In this document: piece by piece, positions 44,531 through 57,460 of the stretch
Layout: every line of letters begins with the position of its first letter
Position numbering within the stretch: position 1 is the stretch's first letter
Assembly (NCBI RefSeq): GCF_032062135.1
Contig: NC_092859.1
Coordinates: 85,668,450 to 85,732,449 of the forward strand
DNA from: Pyxicephalus adspersus
Taxonomy: Eukaryota; Chordata; Amphibia; Anura; Pyxicephalidae
Direction: 5' to 3'
DNA: 64,000 nucleotides
Notes under the pieces: model-generated
Database searches by the model: none
Seen by the model: only the letters and a program-made list of their open reading frames with translations
What the model was told of the DNA's origin: nothing
Made by a program: the position numbers and the translations under genes

Positions 44531-47282
44531 CGTAGACATATTTATTGTATTCATTCTGTCAATATTACCCTTTGTGTGTGAATATTCATCCATTTTTTCA
44601 TTTAATATTACATTCCCTTGAGCAAAGTGAATGTAAAATTACAAAAGAAATCTTGGACTAAGATGGAAATAAGTAATTCTGAAATAGGATTTTGTGGCTT
44701 CAAGCATCATTAATAACTTATGAATGGAAATGCTTTGTTTGTGGTGTTTATATGTTCTACTATAAAGGACTCCTAAAAATAAATTGGAAAATTATGAAAC
44801 AAATGAAATACTAATCTTATAGAACATCCTGTTTCATAATTTTTTGATTTTATTTAAAACAACATCCTCTGGCTTTGCCCCTGTAATAAGTCAACAGAAC
44901 TAATATCTGAAAGTTTGCATAATATAGATTTATATAAACAATGCTGTGCATATTTTTCATTCACAGAAACCCTTGCTTTGCATGAAACTCTTATCATAGC
45001 ATGGAATCCTGCTCAGTATTTTAGGCCTCTCAAATTTCAAATTGCTGCTAATAGTCTATGCGCTTTCCACTGTGTACTTAAAAAAGCCCAAACATGCAGC
45101 TGAAAATAGAAGCTGGTGTGAGATACCAATCCATTCCACAAGTTGTCTCGATTGCTTATGTTTTTTATCTGCTGCAAGTAATCAATCTCAAAGCATTAAC
45201 GTTAGAACTCTATTTGGACTGTTATTTCTCCTACATTGTGCCTTGCTCAATAGAATCCAGCACAAAGTTCACACGCATCACTGCTTAAATCTCAACAAGA
45301 AATAAGGTTCAGTCATACGGTATCTACTCAGAGCTAAAATTTATATTTTTTATTATTTCCTAGCATGCTCGAGATCAGAAAGAAAGTTTTCTTCAATGTG
45401 GTAAAAAAAAAAATGCGCAGTTAGATCAGCACTCTTTTTTCCTATCTATCGTGTGACATATGCAGAAGGCGGAAGAAGGGCAAAGAAGATGGCACCGGGC
45501 ACCTGATGAAGGGGGATACCAGGATGACGCGGGACCCTATCCAGGAAACCTCCAGAGGGATCGACGGATCTGCAAGGTAAAGAGTTTTTTTTTCAGTTTA
45601 CATCAGCTTTAATACCTTTATGTCTGTAGCTTTACTATGGATAAAACGTGGAGTTTTGGTGCACTCCATATGGTTAGCTGATTTTGTAATAATTGCCAAG
45701 TTATCTCATATATCATTAAATAAGGTCCACAAAGTGTAACAAGCACATCAGCAAACTTCAAGAGCACCTGGAGTTCTGGAAGCCTACAGGGCATTCCTGG
45801 TCCTTCTGCAGGTCCTCAGGGCATTCCCCACCAACAAACCGCCATGGGAGGGGGGCGTCAACAGCTTAAATTGTTGCTGTACCCAGCTGCTCATACATCT
45901 TCTCGGGAATGATATTACTTTCTAGCACCCCTACACCGACATACCAGTCTCATTTCCGATGCCTTATCTTTTCTTTAGGGGGACACCATGCCTCAGATGA
46001 GTCTCCACACTTCATACCTACAGCAAAATCACCATTACTGCCCCCCATCAGTATAGGGAGAGTGGGTGAAAACTTTTTCACTTGGCACTAATAAAGCTAA
46101 CTCCAATCTCCTGTCCCTTCTCTCCTCACTCCACCCCTTTCCTACCACCAATCACTTACCTTGACCCCTTCTTCTTTGCCACCTTATGCCCTTGCTTTTC
46201 CTTCCCACCCTACTCATGCTGGCCTTTCGCCTATCCTTCTTTCAATCGTCAAGTCTCCAGGACAGGCCATTTTCGGGATATTCTTGTCTCATCCAGTTCT
46301 CCAATTTGTAACTATAATACTGTGAAATGGTAAACATCAACACTGGAATTTTTGCACATTTAGGCTTGTTCCCATTACTGGGTTGCGTTATTGTACACAC
46401 TTCAATTAATGAGATGTTTTGGTGCTTTACTATTCCATTTTGGCACTCAGGTAGTGTGTAGTAATGCACTGCTGTATACTGAACTTTAAAAAGCATTCAC
46501 TGCATTTATGTGCAATTGAGCTGCCAATTCAAATAAATGAAATGCTAAATGCAGCACCAGTCAATGAATACAGTAATCTATATGTGTTTTTAAAGGAGGC
46601 AACACACTGCTGTAATAGAAAGGAAGCCTTGAAATGTTGTTGCTGACTGCAGACTGAAATGGAAAGGATAGTTTTATTGCCATTTAGATACAAAACTGCT
46701 TGCACAGAAAATATGCTACTTATGATATATCACATTTTTCCTTTTATAGACAATCTGACACTGATCTCAACAACAAATAATATTTTTTACTAATATGATC
46801 ATTGCTGCACTACATGTAACCATTATTTATTAGTGTTTTTATAATTCATACATCTGCATGGCAACAGCTGTTGATTTAAAATGTGAAATGGAAAAAAAAT
46901 ATATGCAATGTTTTGCTTATTAAATGCTCCATATTTTCAATAGATGACTGTGTTATCATGAATAATTAATTATTTTTTATATTTTACTGCATGCAGTGTC
47001 TTATATTTTAGTTTTTGCACTGATCAAAGAAACTGTTCAGTGAATATTTTATGACATTGCCTCCAAAGTCAGGTCCAATGAAGGATTTCCATTTCGATAA
47101 TTTAGGTATTTGGCTGGGTGTTTCAATGGTTTAATTAGAAGATAACAATTTCTTCAGCTGTTTCTGTTAAACATAATGACTGACGCTGAAATAGAGATCA
47201 CTTGTAGGTCAAACTTGACTTCTTTATAACTTCTTGCTATTTCCTGCCCGACTATATAGAGAATGTCTGGCCAGCACTTAGA
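44531..47282. other. Intergenic with possible diverged repeat
   Basis: At 45449-45580, GC-richer sequence (agaagatggcaccgggcacc, gatgaagggggataccagga) looks like an interspersed repeat of unknown class. Pyrimidine-rich stretch near 46.1-46.25 kb. No gene recognised. Confidence 0.45.
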
Positions 47283-47495
47283 GCCTGATTTATTAAAGCT
47301 CTCCAAGGCTGGAGAGAATACACATTCATCAGTGAAGCTGGGTGATCCAGCAAACTTAGAATGGATTTCTTCAAAGTTATTTGTTAGCAAATGTTTTGGA
47401 TCATGGACCAGATCCATTCCAGATTTGCTGGATCACCCAGCTTCACTGATGAACGTGTATCTTCTCCAGCCATGGAGAGCTTTAATAAATCAAAC
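47283..47495. mobile_element. Palindromic MITE, copy 2
   Basis: GCCTGATTTATTAAAGCTCT, ccaaggctggaga on the left, and ccatggagagctttaataaa on the right, with cagtgaagctgggtgatcca mirrored by ggatcacccagcttcactga. Nearly complete copy. Confidence 0.88.
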
Positions 47496-50400
47496 TGAGA
47501 ATCTCAAACTGAAAAAGCTTTAGTGGCAGCCCATTCTGTGAGCTGCTGATTGTGCGTTCTGTAATCTCTCTATTCTATTTAATAGAAGGAAACACAAGTA
47601 ATTTCACAGTGGCTGGAGTCAGTGCTGGCAGCAGATCAAACCTGACACATAAAATGACACATTTTTTTGCAGAGCAATACTAAGATGATACATTTTTTTG
47701 CTAAGTAAAAATTAAATAAAAGTATTAAGTATTTTTAGGTTAGGTGAGGAAAGGTAAACCTTTTCAGGATTTTAGTGCTGTCTAAATCTCAATTGGGGAA
47801 ATTCAGCCTTCTGTTTGTATTGGTGACTATTGTCACAGCACAGAAAATTGGAAATCCAAGTTTTTAGTGCTGTTCACTGATCAAGAGATGATAGGAAATC
47901 CTCTAACAGGGACACCTGTTCCAGAGACACGTGTCTATGAGAGGTCATGGTAAATGTCTGCCAAATTCCTGATGCATATCTAGGGAAATGCACCCTTTTG
48001 ACATTGGCAGCAAATACCCACCCCCACCCCCAAGAAAACCCCAGGGTTTTAACCCTTCCCTACTCTATTCATGTATGTTTTGGCTGTACATACTGTGCAC
48101 TTTAAGGCCAAAATAACACACCTAATAATTTACATTCAGTGACATTCAGTCCACTACCTCAGGAATTAATTTGGATCTCTAAATATATTTAATTATAAAT
48201 CTACATACAGAGTATATAAAAAGTATACAGAAATTACCTTAGAATATTTAAAAAATTTACTTACAAACACAATCAAGTAGTTTCAAACTGTTTTAGCCCC
48301 TTCTGGTGCCAGCCTTCTGTCTGCAGAGTCTCCATTTTGTTATATTATGTCTATTTTTGAAGTCTGATATTAGGAGTTGGTTTAAATTTAAATTTTTAAA
48401 TTATAATGTTTTGATAGGGAATCATTTAGATAACAACCTTTAGTAGCTATCAAAAGGTATTTTATCTTTGTTAAATAGAAGCATATTCATATGAAAATGT
48501 ACTGTTATTCCAAAAAAAAAATAACTATCACCTAGTTACACTGAGGTACAGTATATAATTACCAAGAAGCCATTATTTTTTTTTCTTTAATTATATTTCT
48601 TTATGGGTCACAAAAGGCTACAATGAGAAAATCTTGATGCTTTTTCATTAATGCTCATGAACACCTTATCCTTCATATAGATGGTTTTGTAATCATACTG
48701 GAACAAAGTCTAGACTGACTGAGTTACAAGTCCCATGGAACACATGAGTTAAACAAAGTAACAGCTTGAATGAATAGTTATGATCTGGAACAATAGGTGG
48801 ACAGTATGTATACCAAATACATACAACAATATATAGATAATTAGGATTTTTAATCTATTCTGTTTATATTATGGACAGTTAGTAAAGCCCCATTGAGAAA
48901 AGGGCAACTGCATGCTTACTTGGTCAATTTAGAAATGGTAATATCTTTTACTGCAGTTTACAAATATGTTTATAGCAAAGTATATTGCATTTAAACTTCA
49001 GTAATATTCTAAAAGAAAACAGCATCTACAGGTTGTCTGCAGGGCATCTTATAACAATTAGATCCAGTATAATTTGATACATTCAGAGAGGTGAAAACAG
49101 ACAAATCTCAGGTCTTATAAGGGCATGCCTGAAAAGCATTAGTGCTGACTGCACTGTAAATGCTTTGTATAAATATGATGCTTTAAGCAGCTTTTAGCTT
49201 ATAAAACTGTAATGCGATAAGAAGTTCAGTAAACTAATTACAAAGTTCTGCTGAAAGGCAGAATATTTAGAACAAACAAAGAATTTTTAAAGCTTCAAAC
49301 CTCACATTGCCCAGAAGCCATTTCTGCTTTGAGATGTATTTAAATGCAGTTTTCAGGAACAGTTAATTGAGCTTACTACTCCATTAAAGTGATGTTGAGG
49401 CTTTAAATGCATGGCAGAGTTATTGATCCTGTGCTTATGGGACATAGTAGAACAGAACAGCATGGAGTGTGCTCAGTAATTGTCATGGCATTATTGTGAC
49501 CCTCTATTCATAAAAAAGTGGCAAACAGCTGGGATCTTTACCACTTTTATGAATGTTTGCGTAGTTTTATTACTTTTGTTGCATTTAAAAGATTATGATC
49601 AATTTTATAGGATTGTCAAAATAATGGTAAATGCTATTTTCCACAAAAGAGACCTAAGAGGTATTTATTTTCACACATCCTGATTCCATTTATGAATCGA
49701 TTGTCACTTTTGAAACATAGCATACGCAGAAATAGTAGTGAAAGGGTCATTATACCACCTCCAGGTTTCACAACTTTACTATAAAATATGGCATTGTGAT
49801 CGCCACTATTATCTTCGTGTTATAGAATAATCAGATTTTAAAAAATAGTGAACAAAGAAGGTGGGGATCTAGTCCCTACTTAAATCAAACAGGAAAGAAA
49901 ACGGTGCACCATAACTGAGGGATAGCAAAATGATGCTCAATTCATCTGGTTAGGAACTGGCAAATTAAAGTGAACCTGTAGAGAATAGTTTCTGCTTGTT
50001 GTCACACATCATTACTTTCTAGTGGCTAAGTGTTCACTTACAGACCCGTTTGCATAATAAATTACACTTGACTCCATCAATAAACTTTTGTTGGGTCATG
50101 TGAGGTCATGTGCTGATTTTAGGAAAAAATAAAGAACATTTTAACTGTCAGTGTTAATCCTTGGATGCATTATTAGATCACTCAGAAGAGTCTTGTAACG
50201 TATTAAGCTTTCTTTGCCAGAATTACCTGTCTATTTGTACCTATGACCACTGTCATAGAGGCAGAATGGCAGAAATCCAAACATTTGGAGGTGTGATGGA
50301 GCAATGGATTTTGGAAGTTTTTCAAATGTGTCAAATTCTTCTCATTTCCTGTTGCATCATTTTGATGAGAAGTGAAAGGGAACCTTCCCAGATAATCTGT

Positions 50401-51280
50401 AAATGGTTTTAACCCTTACATACTTACTACCTATCTAAGAAAACAAAAACATTGTGGGTTTAGGTAAGTGAGACGATTTTTTGCTAAAAGTCCACCATAG
50501 ACCAGTGGTGTCACCATATCAGTGAGAGGCAGTTGACAAACATTATTCAAGCAGAGCTGTTGCATGTAAACCTTGTATGTAAGTGGATATTTTTTAATTC
50601 CTGTTTTATAAATATTTTCCTACTTAGTTCACATTTTAAAGTAACCACCTACCTATAGTTTAGGAAATAATTTACTTTAATATTATTGATCACCTGGACA
50701 ACAATATTATCTCTTTGCTTCTAGTTATGATGCTTGGTAGCAGACTGTGCAACTTGTTATCTGTCCTTCAGTTTGTGGACATGTCAGCTTGTAAGGAGAT
50801 CAGTCTATTTTAACCCAGGCTTGTTGACATTCTACATTCTCTATAATTCCTGCCATTGGGAAGAGCAGCATGTAGTTGTGTCTTTTTTGCAGATGCAGCA
50901 TTCCTAGTTGTTCCAAGAAATCCCCGGTGATGTCAGCAGTTCAGCTTCCCCTAATTCTAGAACTGTGATGGACTCTTTTACTGAAAAGCAAAAACAGGTT
51001 CAAGATTGACATTGGGTATGAAATGAATGTACATGAATCTGCCTTTCAACTCTTCACTCTTGTATTTTTATCTTATGCTTGTTTATATTATTGTATACTT
51101 TACAGAGTGCCCTATTATCCTAATATGTACATGTATATGGACCCCCTGGTTATCTTAAAAAAATGGCATTAGCATTTGCTCAGAAACAAAATGCCAATGG
51201 CTTATATAATAATACAGCCCATACCTTTTCTAAAGAATGACCAGCCATGTATGTTCCTATCATAATTATGTGTATTCAAC
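47496..51280. other. Intergenic, no recognised gene
   Basis: AT-rich unique sequence. The 47.8-48.06 kb segment (tgactattgtcacagcacag, caagagatgataggaaatcc, cacccccacccccaag) may be an old interspersed repeat. No coding signal. Confidence 0.5.
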
Positions 51281-51376
51281 TAGATGGCACTGTGTCCTCA
51301 TGTAAAGGGAATAACAAACTGTTGTTATCTGAAACATTTGTTTGTTACATGCTTATATGAGGACACAGCACCATCT
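51281..51376. mobile_element. Short fold-back element
   Basis: TAGATGGCACTGTGTCCTCA at left (51281-51305 arm) and TGAGGACACAGCACCATCT at right (51353-51376 arm) are inverted, 21 of 24 bases matching. The loop also contains AACAAACTGTTG and TTTGTTTGTTA. Likely a MITE. Confidence 0.65.
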
Positions 51377-52308
51377 CTTGATGGCTAACAATATTGCACA
51401 CAAGATCACTTAGGAGCTAGTGATCCATCATAATCAACTCAAAAGTACATAATACTTCAACCTAAGGTAAACAGACTGAGTATATGTGATTTTTATTTTT
51501 TCCCTTTTAAATAAATGTTTTTAAGCAAAGCACACCATGATGTATTATTCACATTATTTTATTGGCATTTCTCTTTTGATTTCTTTTTTAAATGTTAGCA
51601 GGGATTGTTGCATTTTGTGCCTTAGGTTTATACTCAGGTTAATGTAGTTTTGCTTTTCTTACTGGGTAAAAGTCAGTACATCAGTTCATATTGGGATCAA
51701 TTTATGTTCCAGTATATACGGTAAGCAGCAGTTTAGTGTGCCAATCCTATGTCCGTTGTCGTCTTTTTATTTCCTTTTCAGATACTATGGAATAGAATAA
51801 AATCAAAATAGTTGATTGGTAGAAGGTCAGTGAGAAAGCTGTGTAAGGAGAAATGGGAGGGTTTATGGGGTAAAGCTTACCTCTACTATCACACCTGTAG
51901 AACGAGAACAGGGGGTAAGGAGGACAAGGTGGGAGATAAAAGGGGCAAAATTAATAGGAAAGGGAATGGGAGATTAAGGGAGCAAATTGAGGTCTGAGGA
52001 GGGCAATGGGGGAACTGGAGGATAGGGGAAGGTGGAGTTAAAGACAGGGGAAAATGCAACAATAGCTGAGATCAATGATACAGTGAATGTTGCCACCTCG
52101 GAAAAGGAAATGGTTTATTGTTAGGATTACCAGTTAAAAACTGTAAGACCCCCCCCCCACTACCCCAAAATGTAGCTGCTACATCTTAGGACTTGTAACA
52201 TGCAATACATTGCATTTTTTTTTTCAAATATGCTTTACCTAATAGTGGTAACCATCTGGACTTATTAAAACATTGAAGCTGGTACCAAGAATAAAAAATA
52301 AAGACATT
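51377..52308. other. Intergenic, no recognised gene
   Basis: G/A-rich segment at 51.82-52.05 kb gives spurious ORFs; C-run at 52148. Confidence 0.5.
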
Positions 52309-52489
52309 GGGCCTGATTTAAGCTGGAGAAGATACACTTTCATCAGTGAACCTGGGTGGTCCAGCAAACCTGAAATGGGTTTCTTATAAGTCATTTGCTA
52401 TTTCTTAGCAAATGTTTTTCATTCTGGACCAGGTTCACTGATGAAAATGTATCTTCTCCAGCCTTGGAGAACTTTAATAAATCAGGCCC
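52309..52489. mobile_element. Palindromic MITE, copy 3
   Basis: Begins GGGCCTGATTTA and ends TTTAATAAATCAGGCCC, perfectly inverted. The interior (aagatacactttcatcagtg, cactgatgaaaatgtatctt) is mirrored. Compared with copy 2, an AGCTCTCCAAGG segment is deleted on the left. The flanks are ATT on the left (aagacATT) and ATTGTG on the right, a possible 3-bp ATT target duplication. Confidence 0.88.
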
Positions 52490-55396
52490 ATTGTGTCCCC
52501 TATGTGTATTCAAAAGCAAGTATTTTGTTTCCATGAAATGTACCTTTATAATTGTGGTGACCTGGTTTGAGAGCCATAAATCCTTTTACCATTCTTCCAA
52601 TCTCCATGCATAACTTTGTCACTTTTCTTCTCACATCAGGAGCTTTGTTTATGTGGGGTGTGAACATGACTATGCAGGTAGATGTTGTTAGGTATGTCTT
52701 ATTGTTTTGGTTTTCCATTGCGCCACTTGACCAAGAACACTTTTGTAACTATGTTGTGCATATTATTGAAAGTATTTATCACACAATGCTATTGCCGTGA
52801 GTAGTTTTCAATGAATTGCAAGATAGGGGTCTATTTCAACATATTTTCAACTTACTTTTACCTAAAATGTACATATTTTTTACATTGGATTCAATTAGTA
52901 AAATGTATGAACATAAGTAAAGGTTGAGTCACACTTTTGGCTAAAAGTTAGATAAAAATATTTAGATCCTAAAATTTTGGAATAGTAAATAAAAAGATAT
53001 ATTTACATACAAAGTAAATGATGGGCAGCACAATGACAAGGAGCTATAAATACATTTGGCTACATGCATTTTTTTTTTTATTTAGAGATAACCCATAAGA
53101 AAAAATACATTTAGTTTAGGTTTAGGACAAAAGGTAAAACTTACATTTAATATTTGCAAATAATTTACAATATGAAACCTAAACCACATTTTATATTGCA
53201 AGACCTTTTCTGCCCTTGAGAGTCACCATGCATTCTGTCCATTTCCTTATACATTTCACAACTTGTTCTTGCCCTAAACAGAGTGCATTATCTTTATCTT
53301 TAAGAGTGTGAATTACTTTCCCTTACCATGAACTTCACACTGAATTAAGAATGGCAGAGGAGGATAATAACCCTCAGATCATTGCCTAGTACATTTCCCT
53401 TCTCATCAGTTAGCACTCAGATAAGGCCAACTCCTGTTGTCAAGAACAGATGAAGTGCATTGACGGTGTCATTTAGCCGTGTCACCCTGTTTTTTTACCT
53501 TTCATTTTATTAGTGTTATATTTAGCATATGGAGCAGTTAGCTACTAATGGGACAATTCTCAAAACATGCAATTAACCTTAACTTATTGGAAGTTTACAT
53601 TTCCGTCATGCCTTTTACTATTCCTGGTTCCAGAAATTCCATTTATCTTCACATGATGTATTAGGCAAAGCACACAATTTCCTGGTATGAAAGGTAAACA
53701 AAGTAAATTAGGCTTGCAGTTGGCACTTTCAGATTACAGAGCCATTAGTTTCAGGACAAAACTATACAATTTTATATATTAGCTGTATTATGTAAAAAAG
53801 GTAGTACCTAAGATTAGGTCAAAATATAAAATATAACCTTATGTGGTTTAATGTATTGATAAAAATGGGACATTTGGGTCTTACTGATACAGAAGGCATT
53901 TTCCACTCCAGTACACAATGAATGAATGGCGTTGTAATGGTGCTTCTCCAGGGGCAGTGCCATGATGCTCTACATTTTCAGAAGTTCTTACTCTTTTAAT
54001 TAGAAGAAGGATGGGTGTTGTTCAGCCAAGAAACCCAAGGACATGTTGTGGACAAAAAGAAAAAAAAAGGCACAGGACAACTTTGGATGAAAGGTAAGCA
54101 TTGCAGCCTGGGTCACTGCTTTCTTTCTGTCAATAAAGTTAGCTTAAACTTTTTGTTTATATTCTTTTTTGGGCGAAAGGGTGTAACAGATTTTATATTT
54201 TATAAACCCACATAACATAATCCGTGAGCCTCTCTGCTTCCAGAATATTGGAGAATATTTGAAATAGAATGTCTGCTATCTAGTCAGATATTGCAATAGA
54301 AAATGTGTATAAAGTGTCTACTGTCAAGCAAGCATAGTGGAACATGCTATAAAAATATGAATATGGTATATTGTAATACATAATCAAATAAATAATAAAT
54401 ACATACAACCATACATTTGATGCTAGCTATTTGACGCTAACTCTGAGGTAACTTTTTACTTTAGTATATATGCTAAGTATGTATATTCATAACTGATATG
54501 ATTTACCATACATAATAACTAAGTATGCAAAAGAGTATGCCAACAGCAACAACAACATCCATTATTAACCAGCAGACATCACAAGACACCCACACTGTGA
54601 ACCTGAGAAAAGCAGATTGAAGATAATGTAGTACAGAAGCATCGCCATAGATAAAACAGTGTGTTCTGTATATTGAGTCTAATGTATAATTCAGAAGATG
54701 GAAACACATAGAAATTAGAGGTGAAGAAGAAGAAGTCATATTTAACACACACTTTGATATTTATTCTCTTTTTATAGTGCAGCGTAAGATTTATTCCTCT
54801 TCTTTCTTGTTGTGTGTCCACAGTACTCTGATATTTTGTTTGCTATAAGCTTTTAACTGTTTAATCTAAGTAATAAAATTGCTTTATTATCTCCTCTGGA
54901 AAACTAAATGAAGGCCTAAAACGAGATATTATAGTTATAGAATTTTAAGACAGGGAGGACAACAGTAAAATAATCCATAAATCAGGAAAAGATATAAACC
55001 ACCCAGTAAAATGGATTTGTATTTACAGGATAGTGAAGATTCATCCATAAACATCTATCTTTATGCAGGAGATGGATATATCTACTCAAACAGTGATATT
55101 GTGTATACTACAAAACTCATTTTAAAATTGTTCAGTGCTGTAATTCATGACTCTCCGTGAATGTAAAACATATCTGGGCATATGAAGCCCACAATAGAAC
55201 ATGTTTAATTTAAAGCTAAAGATTGGGCATAAGACATAAAGTTTAAAAATGAACATTAGACAGATATGAAAGGCACAGATTAATATAGCTTTATTATAAT
55301 TAACACATGATTGCAGTTTTTTGTTAATGCAAACAGGGTAAGTGCCTAAATTTGGTCTGGGGAGGGAGAAAGGGCTACAGCAGCAAAGAGAAACCC
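52490..55396. other. Intergenic, no recognised gene
   Basis: AT-rich; no TE or coding signal recognised. An A-rich ORF at 54015-54215 ends near a GTAAGC donor-like site but has no recognisable family. Confidence 0.5.
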
Positions 55397-55439
55397 ATTA
55401 TTATTATTATTATTATTAATATTAATAATAATAATAAAT
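55397..55439. repeat. (ATT/AAT)n tail of LINE
   Basis: Trinucleotide tail, ATT7 then inverted AAT units. It is the microsatellite-like 3' end of the LINE. Confidence 0.9.
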
Positions 55440-55730
55440 CGGATTTATATAGTGCCAATATATTCCACAGCACTGTATTTTAAATAGGGGTTGCAAATGA
55501 TAAACGAATACAGACAGTGACACAGGAGGAGAGGACCCTGCCCCGAAGAGCTTACAAACTAGTAGGTGGAGGAATTTACACACAATAGGATGGGAGATAT
55601 TTAGTGGTGGGAAATAGTGACGGTTTCAAAAGACAGAAGAAGGTGGGTAGGCAAGTTTGAAAAAATAGGTTTTGAGTGCTCTTTAAAAGAGCAGATTGTA
55701 GGAGCAAGCTGAAAAGGATGGGGAAGAGCA

Positions 55731-56296
55731 TTTCAGAGAGTTGGAGCAGCTCTAGAGAAGTCTTGTATCCGTGTGTGTGATGAGGTTATGAGTGAGAAAG
55801 TCAGTAGGAGGTCATCAGAGGAGCGGAGAGAGCGGCTGGGGGAGTATTTTTTTACCAGGTCAGAAATGTAAGTGGGACAATAACTGTGGAGGGATTTGAA
55901 GGCAAAGCACAGGAGCTTGAATTTGATTCTCAGGTGAAATGGAATCCAGTGTAGAGACCTGCAAAGAGATGCAACAGAAGGAGCGGTGGGAAGGATGGAT
56001 GAGTCTGGCTGCAGCATTCATATTAGATTGTAGAGGAGAGAGTCGGGTTAGTGCAATACCAGAGAGGAGGAGGCTACAGTAGTCCAGACAAGAGATGATA
56101 AGAGCATGTACAAGGAGTTTGGTGGTCTCAGGGGACAGGTAGGGGCAGGTTATGGAGATGTTGTGTAGGTGAAAGTGACAGGACCTGGAAATGTTCTGAT
56201 AATGGGGGGTAAATGAGAGGGCAGAGTCAAAGGTGACACCAAGACAACGTGCCTGAGGAGAGAGATGAATTACTAAGTTGTTAACAGTTAGATATA
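55731..56296 (-). pseudogene. LINE reverse transcriptase, 3' half
   Basis: Continuation after the insertion: VNNLVIHLSPQARCLGVTF, HNISITCPYLSPETTKLLVH, LDYCSLLLSGIALTRLSPLQ, then in another frame SLHWIPFHLRIKFKLLCFAF and YSPSRSLRSSDDLLL, ending near RIQDFSRAAPTL. At least one frameshift near 56.02 kb. Confidence 0.72.
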
Positions 56297-57460
56297 CCGT
56301 ATTTTTCGGCGTATTTTCGGCACTTTTTCTTCCCCAAAACTGGGGGGGGAAAGTGGGTGCGTCCTATACGGCGAATACAGGTTTAAAAAATAATTAAAAC
56401 CGGTAACATACTTACCCGATACCGCAATCCCGCGATCCTGCGTGCTTCTCGTCTTCTCTCCTCTCCTCCTGGCTGCAGCGCGTCTCCTCCTTCCTGCAGA
56501 CCCAGCGAGGAGAAGCCTGCACACGCGATCCCGGAAGCAAGCTGGGAGAGCAAGCGTGCCCCCGCGATCCCGGAAGCAAGCCGGCGGAGAGAAACGTACT
56601 GGTAAGTGGAAAGGGATGATCAGCAGGGGTTGAATTGGCACAGGGTGATCAGCAGGGGATAAATTGGCACAGAGTGGGGAATTTATCCTCTTCTGATCAC
56701 TCTGTGCCAATTTATCATTTGAGGGGGGGATGATGATGAGTTCTGTTTTATCCAGGTTGAGTTTCAGGAATCGGTCAGACATCCATGATGAGATGGCTGA
56801 CAGACAGCATGAGACCTTATCCAGGACTGAGGGAGACAGGTCAGCGGTGGACAGATAGATATGAGTGTCATCAGCATACAGATGGTACTTTAAGCTAAAG
56901 GAGGATATGAGACTACCAAGAGAGGAGGTGTACAGAGAAAAGAGAACCGGTCCAAGGACTGACCCTTGGAGAACACCAACAGGGAATAGAGTGGGCGAGG
57001 AGGAATTACCACTAAATAAAACTTGAAAGGAGCGGTCAGGCAGATAGGAAGCAAACCAAGAGAGAGCAGTGTCACTGATACCAATGGAGCGCATGATTTG
57101 TATTAGAAGGGGGTGACCAACAGTGTCAAAAGCAGAAGAAAAATCAAGGAGAAGGAGCAGGGAAAAGTTACCTTGAGACTTAGCTCTGATGAGGTCATTG
57201 GCCAGTTTAGTAAGGGCTGTTTCAGTGGCATGGGCAGCTCAAAAACCAGACTGGAGAGGGTCAAGGAGAGAATTGGGAGCTCAGGTAACTGGTGAGTCTT
57301 TTGTAGACAAGGCGTTCAAGAAGTTTGGAGACATATGGGAGAAGGGAGATAGGACGGTAGTTAGAGGGAAGGGTCCCGTGGGGGTTTTTCAGGATAGGGA
57401 GGATAATGGCATGTTTGAAAGTGGAGGGGCATATACCAGTAAAAAGTGAGAGGTTGAACC
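56296..57460 (-). pseudogene. LINE reverse transcriptase, 5' half
   Basis: Coding remnant from about 57460 down to about 56726, containing NYRPISLL-like, SLLDPLQSGF, the fingers and palm motifs, and YADD at 56878-56867. The open frame from 57094 then runs into the inserted GC-rich element, so its last about 145 residues are not RT. A stop (TGA) interrupts the upstream part near 57240. Confidence 0.75.
56297..56725. mobile_element. GC-rich element nested in the LINE
   Basis: Starts taccgtatttttcggcgtat, has ggtgcgtcctatacggcgaa, a GC-rich core (cgcgatcccggaagcaagc repeated at about 56526 and 56564) and short tandem units (gatcagcaggggt..aattggcacag). The right end holds an inverted pair, GGATAAATTGGCACAGAGTG and CACTCTGTGCCAATTTATC. 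The TTTTTCGGCGTAT start is seen in widespread vertebrate DNA-transposon or SINE-like repeats; the class is unsure. Confidence 0.65.

Larger units (their letters stand above)
55397..57460 (-). mobile_element. L2/CR1-type LINE, 5'-truncated, nested insertion
   Basis: Reads on the - strand. The 3' terminus at left is an (ATT)n tail (55397-55439), then the 3' UTR to about 55.73 kb and the coding region to about 57.46 kb. Reverse transcriptase hallmarks include [53 protein letters not shown] and YADD. The terminal domain (ARCLGVTFDSALSF, ISCLDYCSLLLSG, SLHWIPFHLRIKFKLL) is typical of L2-clade elements. The endonuclease part is missing, so the copy is dead on arrival. A GC-rich insertion at 56297-56725 splits the frame. 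Confidence 0.85.

Noticed and set aside
47154..47523. Paired ORFs on both strands, similar to ORFs at 52.4 kb
   Set aside because: Both translate copies of the palindromic MITE.
56442..56633. 63-codon ORF, Arg/Ala-rich
   Set aside because: Lies within the GC-rich nested element and reads its short repeats.
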